Positions 25,890 through 35,538 are shown, counted from the stretch's first letter. The stretch is 64,000 nt of DNA from Phycisphaerae bacterium (GCA_028277645.1 JANQFV010000031.1:84881-148880); one strand, 5' to 3'. Notes: generated by a model from the sequence alone, not told the origin. Translations and numbers: made by a program.

Positions 25890-26023
25890 GCGGGTGCGAT
25901 CGTGCGCCCGCAGACGCGCCACCTCGACTCTAACGAGTGACAGATACGACTGCAACGACACTCGCGCACCGCCTGATAATGCCGGTCCTTGCCGTCAGTC
26001 CACCCGCTGCGTAAGCTGTCCGC

Positions 26024-26884
26024 GTGAACACATCCGAGCCTGACAGCGTGATTCCCGGGCTGCGCGAATGGCTGGCCAGTGAGCGCCGCTACGGCATTAC
26101 GCATTATGGCGAAGCGCTCGTCTCGCCCGCCCCTGCTGCCGCACTGTCAACGCCAGAGACGGTCAGCCCGGCGGCCAAAGTGACGCCTAGTACTCCGTCG
26201 CGGTCGCAACCCGCCGCCACCGCTGAGATGTTCCCTGATGACCCGGACCTGCCGACGTTCTGCGCGGAAGAGCTTGAGTCGTCGGCCGCCGCCGCAGCTC
26301 TGGCGGATCTGGACGTGCGCTTCGTCAAAGCCTGCACCAAGTGTCGGCTGCACGAGCACCGTACGCAGACCGTATTCGGTGTAGGACGCCCGCGGCCGGA
26401 CCTGGTATTCGTGGGCGAAGGCCCCGGCGCCGACGAAGATGCCCAGGGTGAGCCCTTCGTTGGACGAGCCGGCCAGCTCCTCACGCGTATGATCGCGGCT
26501 ATGACCCTGACGCGTGATCAGGTGTACATCTGCAACGTGGTCAAGTGCCGACCGCCCGGAAACCGCACGCCGACTGAAGAAGAGATGCACACTTGCGGTC
26601 CGTTCCTGTTCCGGCAGCTCGCCATTCTGCGCCCGAAGGTCATTGTAACACTCGGCCGTCCGGCGACGCAGACGTTGCTCGCTACGAAGGCGCCGATCGG
26701 CAAGCTGCGCGGCCGGTTCCACGATTTTCCGCCGCCTGAATTGGCCCATTTGCCGCTACCGCGCATTCCACTCATGCCCACGTTCCATCCGGCCTACCTC
26801 CTTAGAAGCCCAGGTGAGAAAGGTAAGGCCTGGGAGGATTTGCAGGCCGTCATGGAGCATCTGGGTCTACCGCGACCCGTTTGA
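26024..26884 (+). CDS. Family 4 (type-4) uracil-DNA glycosylase
   Basis: Removes uracil from DNA. The C-terminal ~195 residues have the four iron-sulfur cysteines: CTKC near residue 105, then [17 protein letters not shown]. They also carry motif A '[20 protein letters not shown]' and motif 'HPAYLLR'. The N-terminal ~95 residues are low complexity (Ala/Pro/Thr/Ser rich) and begin with '[14 protein letters not shown]', a layout common in planctomycetes and actinobacteria. Starts at GTG 26024. Confidence 0.88.
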   Translation: MNTSEPDSVIPGLREWLASERRYGITHYGEALVSPAPAAALSTPETVSPAAKVTPSTPSRSQPAATAEMFPDDPDLPTFCAEELESSAAAAALADLDVRFVKACTKCRLHEHRTQTVFGVGRPRPDLVFVGEGPGADEDAQGEPFVGRAGQLLTRMIAAMTLTRDQVYICNVVKCRPPGNRTPTEEEMHTCGPFLFRQLAILRPKVIVTLGRPATQTLLATKAPIGKLRGRFHDFPPPELAHLPLPRIPLMPTFHPAYLLRSPGEKGKAWEDLQAVMEHLGLPRPV

Positions 26885-26968
26885 GCGTCGGCACCGTTCG
26901 ATTCTGCACTACAGGTGTTTGCCCGATGACGCGCCTGCGCGGGTCGTCTATTCTCTCGGTGTGCCGCT

Positions 26969-26988
26969 CCGGGGGCTATCGCCCCCGG
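26969..26988. terminator. GC hairpin between udg and a LuxR-type regulator gene
   Basis: Perfect 8-bp stem CCGGGGGC / GCCCCCGG with a TATC loop, 85 nt after the glycosylase stop and 44 nt before the regulator ATG. There is no T-run, so it is either a factor-dependent stop or a leader structure of the regulator mRNA. Confidence 0.45.
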
Positions 26989-27032
26989 GGATTCACCGTT
27001 TCGGACTTCGATCACTTTGGCCGGGGGTCGCG

Positions 27033-27683
27033 ATGGCGGCCAAACGCAAACCGTTTACAGCTCGCGTATGCCTCGTCGCGCAGGCGGCGCTGGACCTCGA
27101 TGCATACGGCCTTCTCTTCGAACGGCGGTTATCGATCAAAGTCGCCGCGGAGAGCGACTTCCGGGCCACGTCGCTTTGGAACGCGATGCGATCAGAGCCG
27201 CAGTACGTGTTCGTCATCGCTGACACCGCATCCGCGGTGGTACAGGAGGCACTCCAGATGATCGCCCGCCTACGCCCCGCGGCGCAGATCGTCGCCGTCA
27301 GTGCAGCCTTTGACCCGGAACAGATCGAGGCCTGGGGCCGCTGCCCACTCAACGGGTACATCGTCAAGGACGGCGGCGTCGAAGAGTTCTTAGCCGCCCT
27401 GGACAACTTACGCGCGGGGCACGACTACTACAGCAGCGGCGTTCGCTCGGTGCTGGACCGCTGCGCACAACGTCAGGACGGACTCCGGCGACTCTCCGGA
27501 CGCGAAGCGGAACTTTTGCCGCTGCTCGCCCGTGGCATGACGCTGCGCGAGGCTGCTGAGAAGCTCGAGATCGGCTACAAGACCGCGGACTCATACCGCA
27601 CGAGCCTGCTGCGGAAGCTGGGACTGCACGATCGCGTACAACTCGCCCGGTACGCCATCCGTCAGCGTATCATCGATCCCTGA
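27033..27683 (+). CDS. LuxR/NarL-type DNA-binding regulator with degenerate receiver-like domain
   Basis: 216 residues. The C-terminal ~65 ('LSGREAELLPLLARGMTLREAAEKLEIGYKTADSYRTSLLRKLGL') are a clear LuxR helix-turn-helix. The N-terminal ~130 have a receiver-like rhythm: 'QYVFVIADTAS', 'AAQIVAVSAAFDPEQI', 'LNGYIVKDGG', the last with the expected Lys. But I do not see the usual acidic pair or a clear phosphoacceptor Asp, so it may be phosphorylation-independent. ATG 27033 has GGGGG a few nt upstream. No kinase is adjacent. Confidence 0.75.
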   Translation: MAAKRKPFTARVCLVAQAALDLDAYGLLFERRLSIKVAAESDFRATSLWNAMRSEPQYVFVIADTASAVVQEALQMIARLRPAAQIVAVSAAFDPEQIEAWGRCPLNGYIVKDGGVEEFLAALDNLRAGHDYYSSGVRSVLDRCAQRQDGLRRLSGREAELLPLLARGMTLREAAEKLEIGYKTADSYRTSLLRKLGLHDRVQLARYAIRQRIIDP

Positions 27684-27700
27684 ACCCGTTGCACAGCCCC

Positions 27701-28120
27701 CTATCCACCCTCGTACAACGCTCGGTCTCGCAACTCGAGCGCGCGGTTCACGACCTCGTTTACCACCGGCTCGCCAGCAGGCTCCAATTCGAAGACCGGC
27801 AACGTGTGCTCGTCCCGAATCACTACCGGCACGAGCGTTTCCGAAACGAGGTCGAACGGCGGGTACTGATACCATGGCGGATCGATGCGGTAGTGGGTCT
27901 TGAGTGTCTTAAACCCCGGCTTGCGCAAAATTAGATCGTAGTCGCCGTACCACAGGAACGAGAAGCGCACCGGGCTGATGCCGACCTCTTCGTCGTTCAC
28001 GATCACGTGTGCCCCCGGAGGGCGAGTCTCGATCCGGACGGTGCGTTCCACGCACCCGATCCCCGCAGTGACGCACAGAAAACCAGCGATGATCAGAATT
28101 CGTGTAAGTCTGCGCGTCAT
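27701..28120 (-). CDS. PEGA-domain lipoprotein
   Basis: Signal peptide with lipobox 'TAGIGC', Cys near residue 23. The PEGA motif follows directly: 'RTVRIETRPPGAHVIVNDEEVGISPVRFSFLWYGDYDLILRKPGF', a small surface beta domain. The C-terminus (VVNEVVNRALELRDRALYEG) is helical. Likely an outer-surface or periplasmic lipoprotein of unknown partner. It overlaps the upstream phosphodiesterase gene by 4 nt (ATGA). Confidence 0.75.
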   Translation of the reverse strand: MTRRLTRILIIAGFLCVTAGIGCVERTVRIETRPPGAHVIVNDEEVGISPVRFSFLWYGDYDLILRKPGFKTLKTHYRIDPPWYQYPPFDLVSETLVPVVIRDEHTLPVFELEPAGEPVVNEVVNRALELRDRALYEGG

Positions 28121-28599
28121 AGCAGTACCTCTACAATCTCCGCGGCCAACTGCTCCAAGTCAACGACGGCCACAGTGGCACGCCCCGTGAGCCAGCCGCA
28201 ACACTCGCCGGGGTTCACGAACAGTGTGCCGTCTCGATTCTCGACGGCGACTTCGTGCGTGTGACCGGTGAGCACGACGTCCATCCCGGAAAGGTCATCG
28301 GCTCGGCACCATTCCAGGGCATGGTGCAGCAAGATCCGCCGACCGCTGATTTCGAGAACCTGCGGTCCATCCTGAATCTGCGGCAGAATGGCCTTCAAAC
28401 CGCGGCGCTCGCCGTCGTTGTTGCCGTAAGTGACGTGTACCTGCCCCGGAAACTCTGCCAGTGGTCGGGCTGCAAACGGTGCCACAATGTCACCCGGGTG
28501 CAGAATAACACCCACGCGGGCCGTGTGCTGAAAGTACTCAAGCGCAGCCCGGATGGCCGGCAAGCGATCATGGGTGTCGGAGAGCACGCCTATACGCAT
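28117..28599 (-). CDS. YfcE/MJ0936-type metallophosphoesterase
   Basis: Calcineurin-like phosphodiesterase of 160 residues with all metal ligands: 'GVLSDTHD', 'HPGDI', 'VTYGNNDGE', 'LLHHALEW', 'LTGHTHEVAVEN' and 'FVNPGECCGW'. Family members hydrolyse artificial phosphodiesters with Mn2+; physiological substrates are usually unknown. Translationally coupled to the PEGA lipoprotein gene downstream. Confidence 0.87.
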   Translation of the reverse strand: MRIGVLSDTHDRLPAIRAALEYFQHTARVGVILHPGDIVAPFAARPLAEFPGQVHVTYGNNDGERRGLKAILPQIQDGPQVLEISGRRILLHHALEWCRADDLSGMDVVLTGHTHEVAVENRDGTLFVNPGECCGWLTGRATVAVVDLEQLAAEIVEVLL

Positions 28600-28694
28600 C
28601 TCTGCGATTCCGTTCGCAAGTCCTTCGTCAGCAACCGTGGCTCAAATCCTAACGCAGTGCCGCCCGATAGTCATCAACAGGCGATGTCGGGCCT

Positions 28695-29675
28695 GTGCGC
28701 GTGCGAACCAAGACTTCCGGCGGGCACTCAGCAGTGATGATCAACGGCACAACTATGCAGTTGCCCACGGTGCGGGGCGCACCATCGCAGCACCGGCATC
28801 CCGGGACTAGGTCCGTCTGCCCGACCGTCTGCTTCGTCGAAGACGCGATCGGCGACGAAGCGATCGAACGCTTTCTCAGCTCCGACATTCACACAACGCT
28901 GTACCACTCCCCGGCCTGGAGCCAGGCCCTCGCATACGCAGGAATCGGGCGACCGCTGTACCTAACCGCGTGCGTGGGACCGGAGGTCGTCGGGGTCCTG
29001 CCGCTGCTCGAAACGGACGGACGACTGCGATCGAAGCGAATTACCGGCTTGCCCGCTTCGCCCGTCGGAGACGTCCTGGCGCACGACCGGACTGCGCGCT
29101 GGGCGCTCGTCAGCAGTGCGCTGCGAATGGCCGCACGACGCGGCGTCGACCGAATCCGCGTGCGATCGTTCGGCGCAATGCCAGGTCCGTCCATGGCCGA
29201 CAGTGTCGTTCTGGACTGGTGCCGTATGCCCGTGTCACTGGCGCGGTGGATCAGCGGCCAAACGTCGCAGGAGCGTGCTGCAGGGCTGCGCGCAGTTGTC
29301 GTGGACCGGTGCCCCCGCGGCATCCCGATACGTTCGGGAACCGGCATTCCGAACGACGTGCTGCGGTTTCTTGCGTCGCACCCGCGTGCATCGTTGTACG
29401 GTGCTATGCGCACCTCTGACCACGGTAGCAGGTGGCTCGGGCTGTGGATAGCCTCCGGACGTCATCTGCACGTGCTCTGGCTCGCAAACTGCGGGACTGA
29501 GGTAGCCCCCGTTCTGCGACTGGCGCTCCAGGTGAGCGGCGACGGCGGAATAAGCGACGTGGATCTCCCCGGTCTGCCTCCCGGCCTGCTAAATCGCATG
29601 TCCGTGGACGCCGGCACGGCCATGCGGTTCACGGTCGAGCGCACGCTGACGCTGACGGATTGCCGCACGCTCTAA
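28695..29675 (+). CDS. FemAB/GNAT-like acyltransferase
   Basis: The region around residues 68-130 (HSPAWSQALAYAGIGRPLYLTACVGPEVVGVLPLLE, then RITGLPASPVGDVLAHD) matches the N-terminal half of FemAB-related acyltransferases. Those act on amino-acyl or peptidoglycan/exopolysaccharide substrates and include members linked to PEP-CTERM systems. The C-terminal half is poorly conserved and Arg-rich. Starts possible at GTG 28695 or ATG 28737; the first ~40 residues are not domain-like. Function beyond the fold is inference. Confidence 0.6.
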   Translation: MRVRTKTSGGHSAVMINGTTMQLPTVRGAPSQHRHPGTRSVCPTVCFVEDAIGDEAIERFLSSDIHTTLYHSPAWSQALAYAGIGRPLYLTACVGPEVVGVLPLLETDGRLRSKRITGLPASPVGDVLAHDRTARWALVSSALRMAARRGVDRIRVRSFGAMPGPSMADSVVLDWCRMPVSLARWISGQTSQERAAGLRAVVVDRCPRGIPIRSGTGIPNDVLRFLASHPRASLYGAMRTSDHGSRWLGLWIASGRHLHVLWLANCGTEVAPVLRLALQVSGDGGISDVDLPGLPPGLLNRMSVDAGTAMRFTVERTLTLTDCRTL

Positions 29676-30068
29676 GCGACCGGGCAAATCTGATCGTCCA
29701 GGCGATTTATGGGGGCACATTCGCAGCCGGCTCAGCCTCATTCACAGTTTATCCGCGAGCCTGATTGGCGTGCCGACACTGCGTGACCAGGATCTTACCG
29801 TTCCGAAAACGAAGGGCGTCAGTGTCCCGTCGGCCGACAGCCAACACGGCTCGCGAGCGCAAGCCTTGCCGGTTGTACGCCACATCGGATCTTTCGGGAC
29901 GAGCCGCTTTGCCCCCGCTACTCGATCGGCACCGATCGCCCGAATAATGCCGCGTTCGCGACGCTGCCGCACCGCGTCCGGATTTCGACGACTACTGCGA
30001 TCCTGAAGGACCGGTCTGCGTTCGACGACGTACACGCCGGGTCAAACCGACCCGTGTGAGGATTGGAC
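29676..30068. other. ~390-nt intergenic region before the PilZ operon
   Basis: No SD-supported frame or RNA landmark seen. The promoter of the three-gene PilZ operon should lie here but I cannot point to clear hexamers. Confidence 0.35.
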
Positions 30069-30818
30069 GTGGAGCCGCTGTACCTGACGGAACGACGTGC
30101 CCAGAACATGCTCTTGGCCGACGCCTGCCGGCGGCGACAAAGGGCGCGCGTCATCGTGCCGGGAACGGACGGCCCCGTGACCGTTAACACGCGCTTCGAT
30201 GCTCTGGAACTCGACGGTGTCTTGATTGAGTGGCCCTCGTATCGCTCGGATGAACCGCCCGCCTACGGGGAGCTTATCGAAGTGCAACTTACGAACGACG
30301 GCGAACACTACGCCTTCCGGGCGAGCTCGCGCGGTGCCGTGTTCAAGCCGACACCCGGCGACGACCGTTGTCTGCTGTGTGTTGAACCGCCTGTACGAAT
30401 CCAGCGCCGTACTACACGGATGAAGCTGCGCTACTCACTGGCGGGACGACGGCCAATCCCGGTGCACTTCGCGCATACGTGTGATTCGGCGCGGGTGCTG
30501 GTCGGCCGGCTGACGAACATTTCCGTCGTAGGCGTGGGCGCGGTGATACCGGGCGGCCCATTTCGCGTGTTGCCCGGAGAGCTCTACCGCGTGTCGTTCC
30601 AACTACCGGTAAGCGACGGACCACTCGAAATGGTCGCGCGGATCGCACACGCCAATCACATCAGCGACGACATGCGACTCGTCGTTGGAGCCAGCTTCTG
30701 CAGCGTAGACGACGAAACGCTGCGAATGCCACAATGTCAACTTATTGAACAGTACATCTGCACCTGTCGACGGGCCGGCAGAGGACGAAATTCTCGGCCC
30801 CGCATGCACGGAGAGTGA
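30069..30818 (+). CDS. PilZ domain protein 1 (YcgR-like architecture)
   Basis: 249 residues with an N-terminal YcgR-N-like beta domain (~25-105) and a C-terminal PilZ domain. The c-di-GMP motif is partly kept: RRTTR at 113-117 (RxxxR) and NISVVG at 150-155 (D/NxSxxG). GTG 30069 has GAGGA 6 nt upstream. First of three tandem paralogues; its stop overlaps an in-frame GTG of the next. Role, by family: binds c-di-GMP and controls motility, exopolysaccharide or another output. Confidence 0.78.
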   Translation: MEPLYLTERRAQNMLLADACRRRQRARVIVPGTDGPVTVNTRFDALELDGVLIEWPSYRSDEPPAYGELIEVQLTNDGEHYAFRASSRGAVFKPTPGDDRCLLCVEPPVRIQRRTTRMKLRYSLAGRRPIPVHFAHTCDSARVLVGRLTNISVVGVGAVIPGGPFRVLPGELYRVSFQLPVSDGPLEMVARIAHANHISDDMRLVVGASFCSVDDETLRMPQCQLIEQYICTCRRAGRGRNSRPRMHGE

Positions 30819-30820
30819 GC

Positions 30821-31543
30821 ATGCTCGTAGCGCTGGATCTCACGGAGCGACAAGCCCATCGCGTCCTGGCGCAGGCACGCCAGCAGCGCGCGCGAATGGA
30901 GATCGAACCCCGCCCGGAACACTGGACCGCACTGCTCTGGGGCACGGTCGTCGACGGCGACGAACACCAGATGCGCGTCGACGTTCAGGGCCTGGGGCCC
31001 GATACGGACATCACCCCACTATTGGGGGCAACGTGTGACGTGCGAGTCATGCTCTCGGACCAGCTCTACATGTTCTCGACGTTCATCGTCGACGTGCGTC
31101 GTGATGCTGCCCCCCACTGGCTTTCGCTTGCCAACCCGCAGATTATCCAAGTGGCCAACCGACGTCGCGTGCTGCGCAAAGCACCCACCGAACCCATTCC
31201 TGTACGTATCGTGCCGCCCGACTCGCAGCAGGGCCAACTCGGCGATCTCGCCAACATCGGCGCCGGCGGCATCGGATGCCGGATGAACCGCAAGGACGTC
31301 GGCGAGTTGCTGCTGATCGGGGACAAGGTCCAGGTGGAGTTCGTGTTGCCTTGGACCGGCGAGCTTTTCACGTTGCCCGCGACCGTGTGTACCAAGTCCT
31401 CCGGGTCCGACCCCGAGCAACTGGCAGTCGGTTTCGAGTTCGTGACTGCCCCGGGTGGAGCGTCCACGTCCGATCTCGATCGGCTGCGGCGAGCCCTGAA
31501 CAGTGAGACGTCGCGCCTGACGGAAATGAACGGTGATCTATGA
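30821..31543 (+). CDS. PilZ domain protein 2, degenerate c-di-GMP site
   Basis: 240 residues, same two-domain layout as its neighbours. The Arg motif is present (RRRVLRK, R115/R119), but the second motif reads NIGAGG at 145-150, with Gly where the family has Ser. Binding may be weakened, or the protein may act as a partner. ATG 30821 lies 3 nt after the previous stop with GGAGAG upstream. Its TGA overlaps the ATG of gene 3. Confidence 0.75.
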   Translation: MLVALDLTERQAHRVLAQARQQRARMEIEPRPEHWTALLWGTVVDGDEHQMRVDVQGLGPDTDITPLLGATCDVRVMLSDQLYMFSTFIVDVRRDAAPHWLSLANPQIIQVANRRRVLRKAPTEPIPVRIVPPDSQQGQLGDLANIGAGGIGCRMNRKDVGELLLIGDKVQVEFVLPWTGELFTLPATVCTKSSGSDPEQLAVGFEFVTAPGGASTSDLDRLRRALNSETSRLTEMNGDL

Positions 31544-32337
31544 GACCACGCAGACTACTGGTTCCGCGCGATACCAACGAGATCTTCGAGCAGGCGGTCC
31601 GTGAGCGTGCGCTGGCCATCCTGACCTTCCAGGTCGGCAACGAGTGGCAGACGTTCAAATCACGGTTTCTCGAAGTTGACCCCCGTGGTCGGTTCTTCGT
31701 GCTCGACTATCAGCAGGTGACCGACACGCCTCTGCCGCCGGTAGCGCCGGGGCAGTACATGGGCATCAGCTTCCGTCACAAGAACCGCAAGATCCTGTTC
31801 GCGACGGTAATCGAGGCCAAGGGCCACTACGTGCTCGAGGACAAAACCACCGTGCCCGCGGTGCGTTATCGTTGGCCTAACAGTCTCACCGAGCTACAAC
31901 GACGTGCCTATCACCGCACCGAAGTCCCCGAGGACGCCAAGCTGATGGCGACCCTCTGGTTGGGTGGCCTTACCACACGGCCCGCGGTGCAATCTTCGGA
32001 GGTCGAGAGCGTCAGCGGCGAGCTGGCCGACATCTCCTGCGGCGGCGCCATGGTCCGGCTGCACAACACGCGCCCGCCGGCCTGGAGCGAGGATGACCTG
32101 CTGGGCGTTGAGCTGCAACTACCCGACCACCGAACGCCGGTGCAGGTCAACGCCCGCTTCCGAGGCTTACGGCAGGAGCCGAACGAGAAGCTGGGGCTGG
32201 CGGTTCAGTTCCTGGGCCTGGAGGTGGCTGCGGATGGCCGGGCTGTTCTCCAGCGTCTGGCCGCGACGGTGCAGCGTTTCTACCGTCAGAACGCGGGAGC
32301 CGGACGGAGGGACTCCAACTCCGGCACGAATCTCTGA
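31540..32337 (+). CDS. PilZ domain protein 3, canonical c-di-GMP site
   Basis: 265 residues. N-terminal YcgR-N-like domain (~25-110; 'GQYMGISFRHKNRKILFATVIEA'), then a PilZ domain with RRAYHR at 121-126 and DISCGG at 164-169, the full consensus. The ATG overlaps the previous TGA (ATGA), so the three are coupled. A Rho-independent terminator follows. Of the three it is the best bet for a working c-di-GMP receptor. Confidence 0.85.
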   Translation: MRPRRLLVPRDTNEIFEQAVRERALAILTFQVGNEWQTFKSRFLEVDPRGRFFVLDYQQVTDTPLPPVAPGQYMGISFRHKNRKILFATVIEAKGHYVLEDKTTVPAVRYRWPNSLTELQRRAYHRTEVPEDAKLMATLWLGGLTTRPAVQSSEVESVSGELADISCGGAMVRLHNTRPPAWSEDDLLGVELQLPDHRTPVQVNARFRGLRQEPNEKLGLAVQFLGLEVAADGRAVLQRLAATVQRFYRQNAGAGRRDSNSGTNL

Positions 32338-32365
32338 CAACCAGCAATCGATATGACCCTCTCAT

Positions 32366-32400
32366 CCGGGCTCAGCGATCGGCGGGCCCGGACTTTTTTT
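32366..32400 (+). terminator. Rho-independent terminator of the PilZ operon
   Basis: CCGGGC (32366-32371) pairs with GCCCGG (32386-32391) around a 14-nt loop, followed by AC and seven T. It lies 28 nt after the last PilZ stop. Confidence 0.8.
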
Positions 32401-32564
32401 GTGTGTCGCGCGACACTTCCGGGCCGATCAGGTGTTAGATATTAACGGAACGCTTCAAAAGCCCATCCCAGCGCATGGGTCTCGGAATGTCGCCGCACGG
32501 TGCATTCGAGGCCCTTTTTTATTGGCCACGCCCCGAAACCGGTTCCGGCGGCTGGCGCTGAGGA

Positions 32565-33764
32565 TTACGCCAAAGCCGCTGCGGCGCAGGTAACGTGCGC
32601 CAAGCCCTCGGGGTCCACGGCCTGGTGATACCGCAGCAGGTGGAAATCGGTCCCCTCCAGCACCCTTCGCAAAACATAGATGCACCCGGCACTGCACACA
32701 TGCGTCCGGTTCTGCGTCGTGCCGAATTCGGCCAGGAACTCGTCGCCATGATCTCGTTCCAGGGCCGACAAGTACGACCGGTCCACCGCCTCGATCATCG
32801 CGAGGAAAGCCCGGTCGGCCTCGACCTCGTCGCCGAACCGCGGGCCTACGTGGCTCAGATCCGCTCCTGCGATGAAGACGGTTCGCCGGTCGCCCATCGC
32901 CGCCAACTCTCGTAACGCCGCAGCGAGTTTGGTCAGGTCCTGCACGCGATTGACGCCTGCCTCATCACACGACTCGGGGCTCGGACAGAGAATCGGCACG
33001 ATCTCGAAGGGTCGTTCGCCGAGCAGCACTTGAAGAAAGTGTACTTGCAGTTCGATCGAATGTTCGACCGCGTGATCGGCTTCGTCCGCACAGATCTCAC
33101 AGTCAAGTCGTTCCGCCAACGTGTCGACACACGCGACATCGACCGGAGCCAGCCCCAGCGGCGTCCGAAAGGGCTTGGTTGTCGCAACGACGCCCGCGTC
33201 CCAATTCGCATGGTTGGTGCCCAGCAGGACGTAGCGATCCGCCGGCAGTGCCGCGGCCAGCGTCGCATAGGCGTCGGCGTAGCACGGCGCGCCCCGCGCG
33301 TAGTCCAGGTGCGGTGCGACGATTCCCCACACGTCGTCTAGTTCTGCCGCTGTACCACTCGCGATGATCCGTTCAAGCTCGGCTCCCAACTCGTCCGCAG
33401 CGGAGTAACGCTCACGATTGTCACGTTCGGCGGCAGCGACGTACGCCATCCGAAACTCGCGCCGGGCCGTTTCGAAGCGTGGCGTTTGCAGGAAGAGCCC
33501 GCCATCGAGCGCGGCGACCAGCTTCTCGATCTGCTCGGCCGGCATATTGACGCCGACTTTCTCGCGATAGAGACGCACAATATCTGCGCACGTGTGCTGC
33601 CCGTCGAGGTGAGACAGTGCGACGTAGGAAGCGATGGAGACAGCAAGCGGCCGTGGGGCGATCTGCGACTGATCGTGCAGCACGAAGTACGCCTCGCCGT
33701 CGGGGCCCTCGGTCTGCACGACGTCAAGTGGGCGCAGCGCCGGCAGCTTCTCACTTGTCGGCAC
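32565..33764 (-). CDS. Memo-family protein (AmmeMemoRadiSam system protein B-like) with N-terminal winged-helix-like extension
   Basis: The C-terminal ~265 residues are a Memo domain: 'GIVAPHLDYARGAPCYA', 'LLGTNHANWD', 'EHSIELQVHFLQ', 'IAGADLSHVGPRFGD' and 'CSAGCIYVL' (His, His, Cys putative metal ligands). The N-terminal ~115 residues ('PRPLAVSIASYVALSHLDGQHTCADIVRLY...IEKLVAALDGGLFLQ') look like a PqqD-type peptide-binding winged helix. Memo proteins are metal-dependent and often sit with a radical SAM and an AMMECR1 protein; neither is adjacent here. GTG start with AGGAG; overlaps the upstream glycosyltransferase by 14 nt. Confidence 0.82.
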   Translation of the reverse strand: MPTSEKLPALRPLDVVQTEGPDGEAYFVLHDQSQIAPRPLAVSIASYVALSHLDGQHTCADIVRLYREKVGVNMPAEQIEKLVAALDGGLFLQTPRFETARREFRMAYVAAAERDNRERYSAADELGAELERIIASGTAAELDDVWGIVAPHLDYARGAPCYADAYATLAAALPADRYVLLGTNHANWDAGVVATTKPFRTPLGLAPVDVACVDTLAERLDCEICADEADHAVEHSIELQVHFLQVLLGERPFEIVPILCPSPESCDEAGVNRVQDLTKLAAALRELAAMGDRRTVFIAGADLSHVGPRFGDEVEADRAFLAMIEAVDRSYLSALERDHGDEFLAEFGTTQNRTHVCSAGCIYVLRRVLEGTDFHLLRYHQAVDPEGLAHVTCAAAALA

Positions 33765-35538
33765 GTTCTACTCCTGCGGTGACATCAAAGGCCCAACGTG
33801 CGCGCGACGCCCAGAAGAAGTGTATGCCAGGATCGGTCAACGGCCGGTCGAAATGGAACCGCAACCGGCTGATCCCTGAATCGTCCCCCTCCAGCACTTC
33901 GATGCGGTAGCCGCGGCCGGTGACCGTCTCCGCGAGATCAGCCGCCGGCATCCCGGTCGCGCTCTTCACCAGCAGCCCGAGTGGCCCCTCGAAGAACCGA
34001 TCGCCGGCCACACGCAACTCGACTGTGCGATCGTCGATCGGTACGCGCTCGGTCGGTGAAGCCGGTCCGAGCAGTCGTGGAGACCACGTGAGCGCCACCA
34101 CGCGGATGTTCTCCAGCCCGGTCCGCTCCGCCACCGCGAGTTGCGCATAGTGCGCGAGCAATGGCAGATTGCCAACGTAGAGCGTATCGCCATCCTCCAA
34201 CCCCGCCGGCGTCGAGACTATCTCGTCGAACATGCAGTCTTCGACCTGTTGCCCCACGTCCATCGCGAGGCCGAAGTAGTATGTCGGCGCAGCGAAACCG
34301 CCGAGCAATAAAACGACGCTCGTGGCCCGCACCGCGCGCCAGGCCCACCGTCGTGCCGTAAACCACTTGTCACCCAAGTCGCTGAGTGACCGCATCAGCA
34401 ACATGGCGCAGATCGCCCAGCCAATGCCCGGCAGATACAGGTGATGCGGCGAGGCGAATGCCGGTAACGCGGGCAGAAAGTACACGACGACCCACACCGG
34501 CCCCAGCAATTCCACGCCCCGCCTCCAGCCGCGAACCGTCATCCAGACAACGATCGCGATCGCGATCAGGGCCAGACCGTAGAACGCGAACGGATGCGCC
34601 CGGAAGTACGGCAACCCACCGATGGGCACGCACGGCACGAGCAGGAACTCGCCCATGAGGTAGTAGCACGCCTTGTCGAAAATGAAACGCAGGAAGTCCG
34701 GGTCGGTCGGCGGGATCACGTACGGCCGCGGCGGTAGCGCCACACCGCGCAGGTAGTACGCGCGCACCAGCAGGTAGACAACCACCAGCGCGAACAACAC
34801 GCCGTGCATCGTCAGCACGGTCTTACAGCGTCGCGGCAGCCGAAGTTCCAGGATCGCGAGCAGCACCGGAAACATGATCGCGTTCTCACGGCAGCCCAGC
34901 GCACAGACGAATAGCAACAATGCGGCGATTGCGTATCCCAGCGAGCCGCGTGTTGCTACCTCCCGGTTTCTCGCCGTGAACCCGGGCCAGCCGCGAAAGC
35001 ATCCCCAGCACAACGTCGCTCCGAGCAGCAATGTCGTGACCATCAGCTCAGTCTGGCACGCAATCCACTGTACCGTCGCCACGTGGCCCGGGTGAATTGC
35101 GAACATCGCTGCCACGATCAGCGATAGCCATCGCCCCGCTCCGAGCCGTCGCAACAGCACCATGAGCAGGCCGGCAGCGGTCAAATGCCACAACAGCGAC
35201 GCCCAGTGCATGGCCGCCGGACTCCAGCCGGTCACCGTGTACGTCAGCTTCATCAGCCCGAACGAGAACGGCCGGAAGAACCGCAGCGTGCATTCCGGTA
35301 ACCACCAATAGTCGACAATACCGCCGACGAGTTCGAGCCGGCAAGCGTCGGTCAGCCCGCTGAGCGACCAGTCGCACTCGCGGAGTTGGCGGAAGTGTGC
35401 CCAGTCATCCATGAACAGACCGTAATCCAACGCGCGGCCATGTAGCGCGTAGATCAACAGCGCAAGCACCGCGCAGGAGAGCACGTCGAGGAATGCTCCG
35501 TAGAACGTCGACTGGCGCTCAAGCGAAGGCGCAGTCAT
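33751..35538 (-). CDS. Polytopic GT-C-type membrane glycosyltransferase
   Basis: 595 residues with about ten membrane helices. The first loop has 'YGLFMDDWAHFRQLRECDWSL', an acidic DD pair typical of polyprenyl-phosphate-sugar-dependent (GT-C) transferases. The C-terminal ~150 residues form an extracytoplasmic domain ending in the overlap with the Memo gene. Donor and acceptor are unknown. ATG overlaps the stop of the flippase-like gene (ATGA). It belongs to a four-gene unit likely making or modifying a surface glycan or glycoprotein. Confidence 0.7.
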   Translation of the reverse strand: MTAPSLERQSTFYGAFLDVLSCAVLALLIYALHGRALDYGLFMDDWAHFRQLRECDWSLSGLTDACRLELVGGIVDYWWLPECTLRFFRPFSFGLMKLTYTVTGWSPAAMHWASLLWHLTAAGLLMVLLRRLGAGRWLSLIVAAMFAIHPGHVATVQWIACQTELMVTTLLLGATLCWGCFRGWPGFTARNREVATRGSLGYAIAALLLFVCALGCRENAIMFPVLLAILELRLPRRCKTVLTMHGVLFALVVVYLLVRAYYLRGVALPPRPYVIPPTDPDFLRFIFDKACYYLMGEFLLVPCVPIGGLPYFRAHPFAFYGLALIAIAIVVWMTVRGWRRGVELLGPVWVVVYFLPALPAFASPHHLYLPGIGWAICAMLLMRSLSDLGDKWFTARRWAWRAVRATSVVLLLGGFAAPTYYFGLAMDVGQQVEDCMFDEIVSTPAGLEDGDTLYVGNLPLLAHYAQLAVAERTGLENIRVVALTWSPRLLGPASPTERVPIDDRTVELRVAGDRFFEGPLGLLVKSATGMPAADLAETVTGRGYRIEVLEGDDSGISRLRFHFDRPLTDPGIHFFWASRARWAFDVTAGVERADK

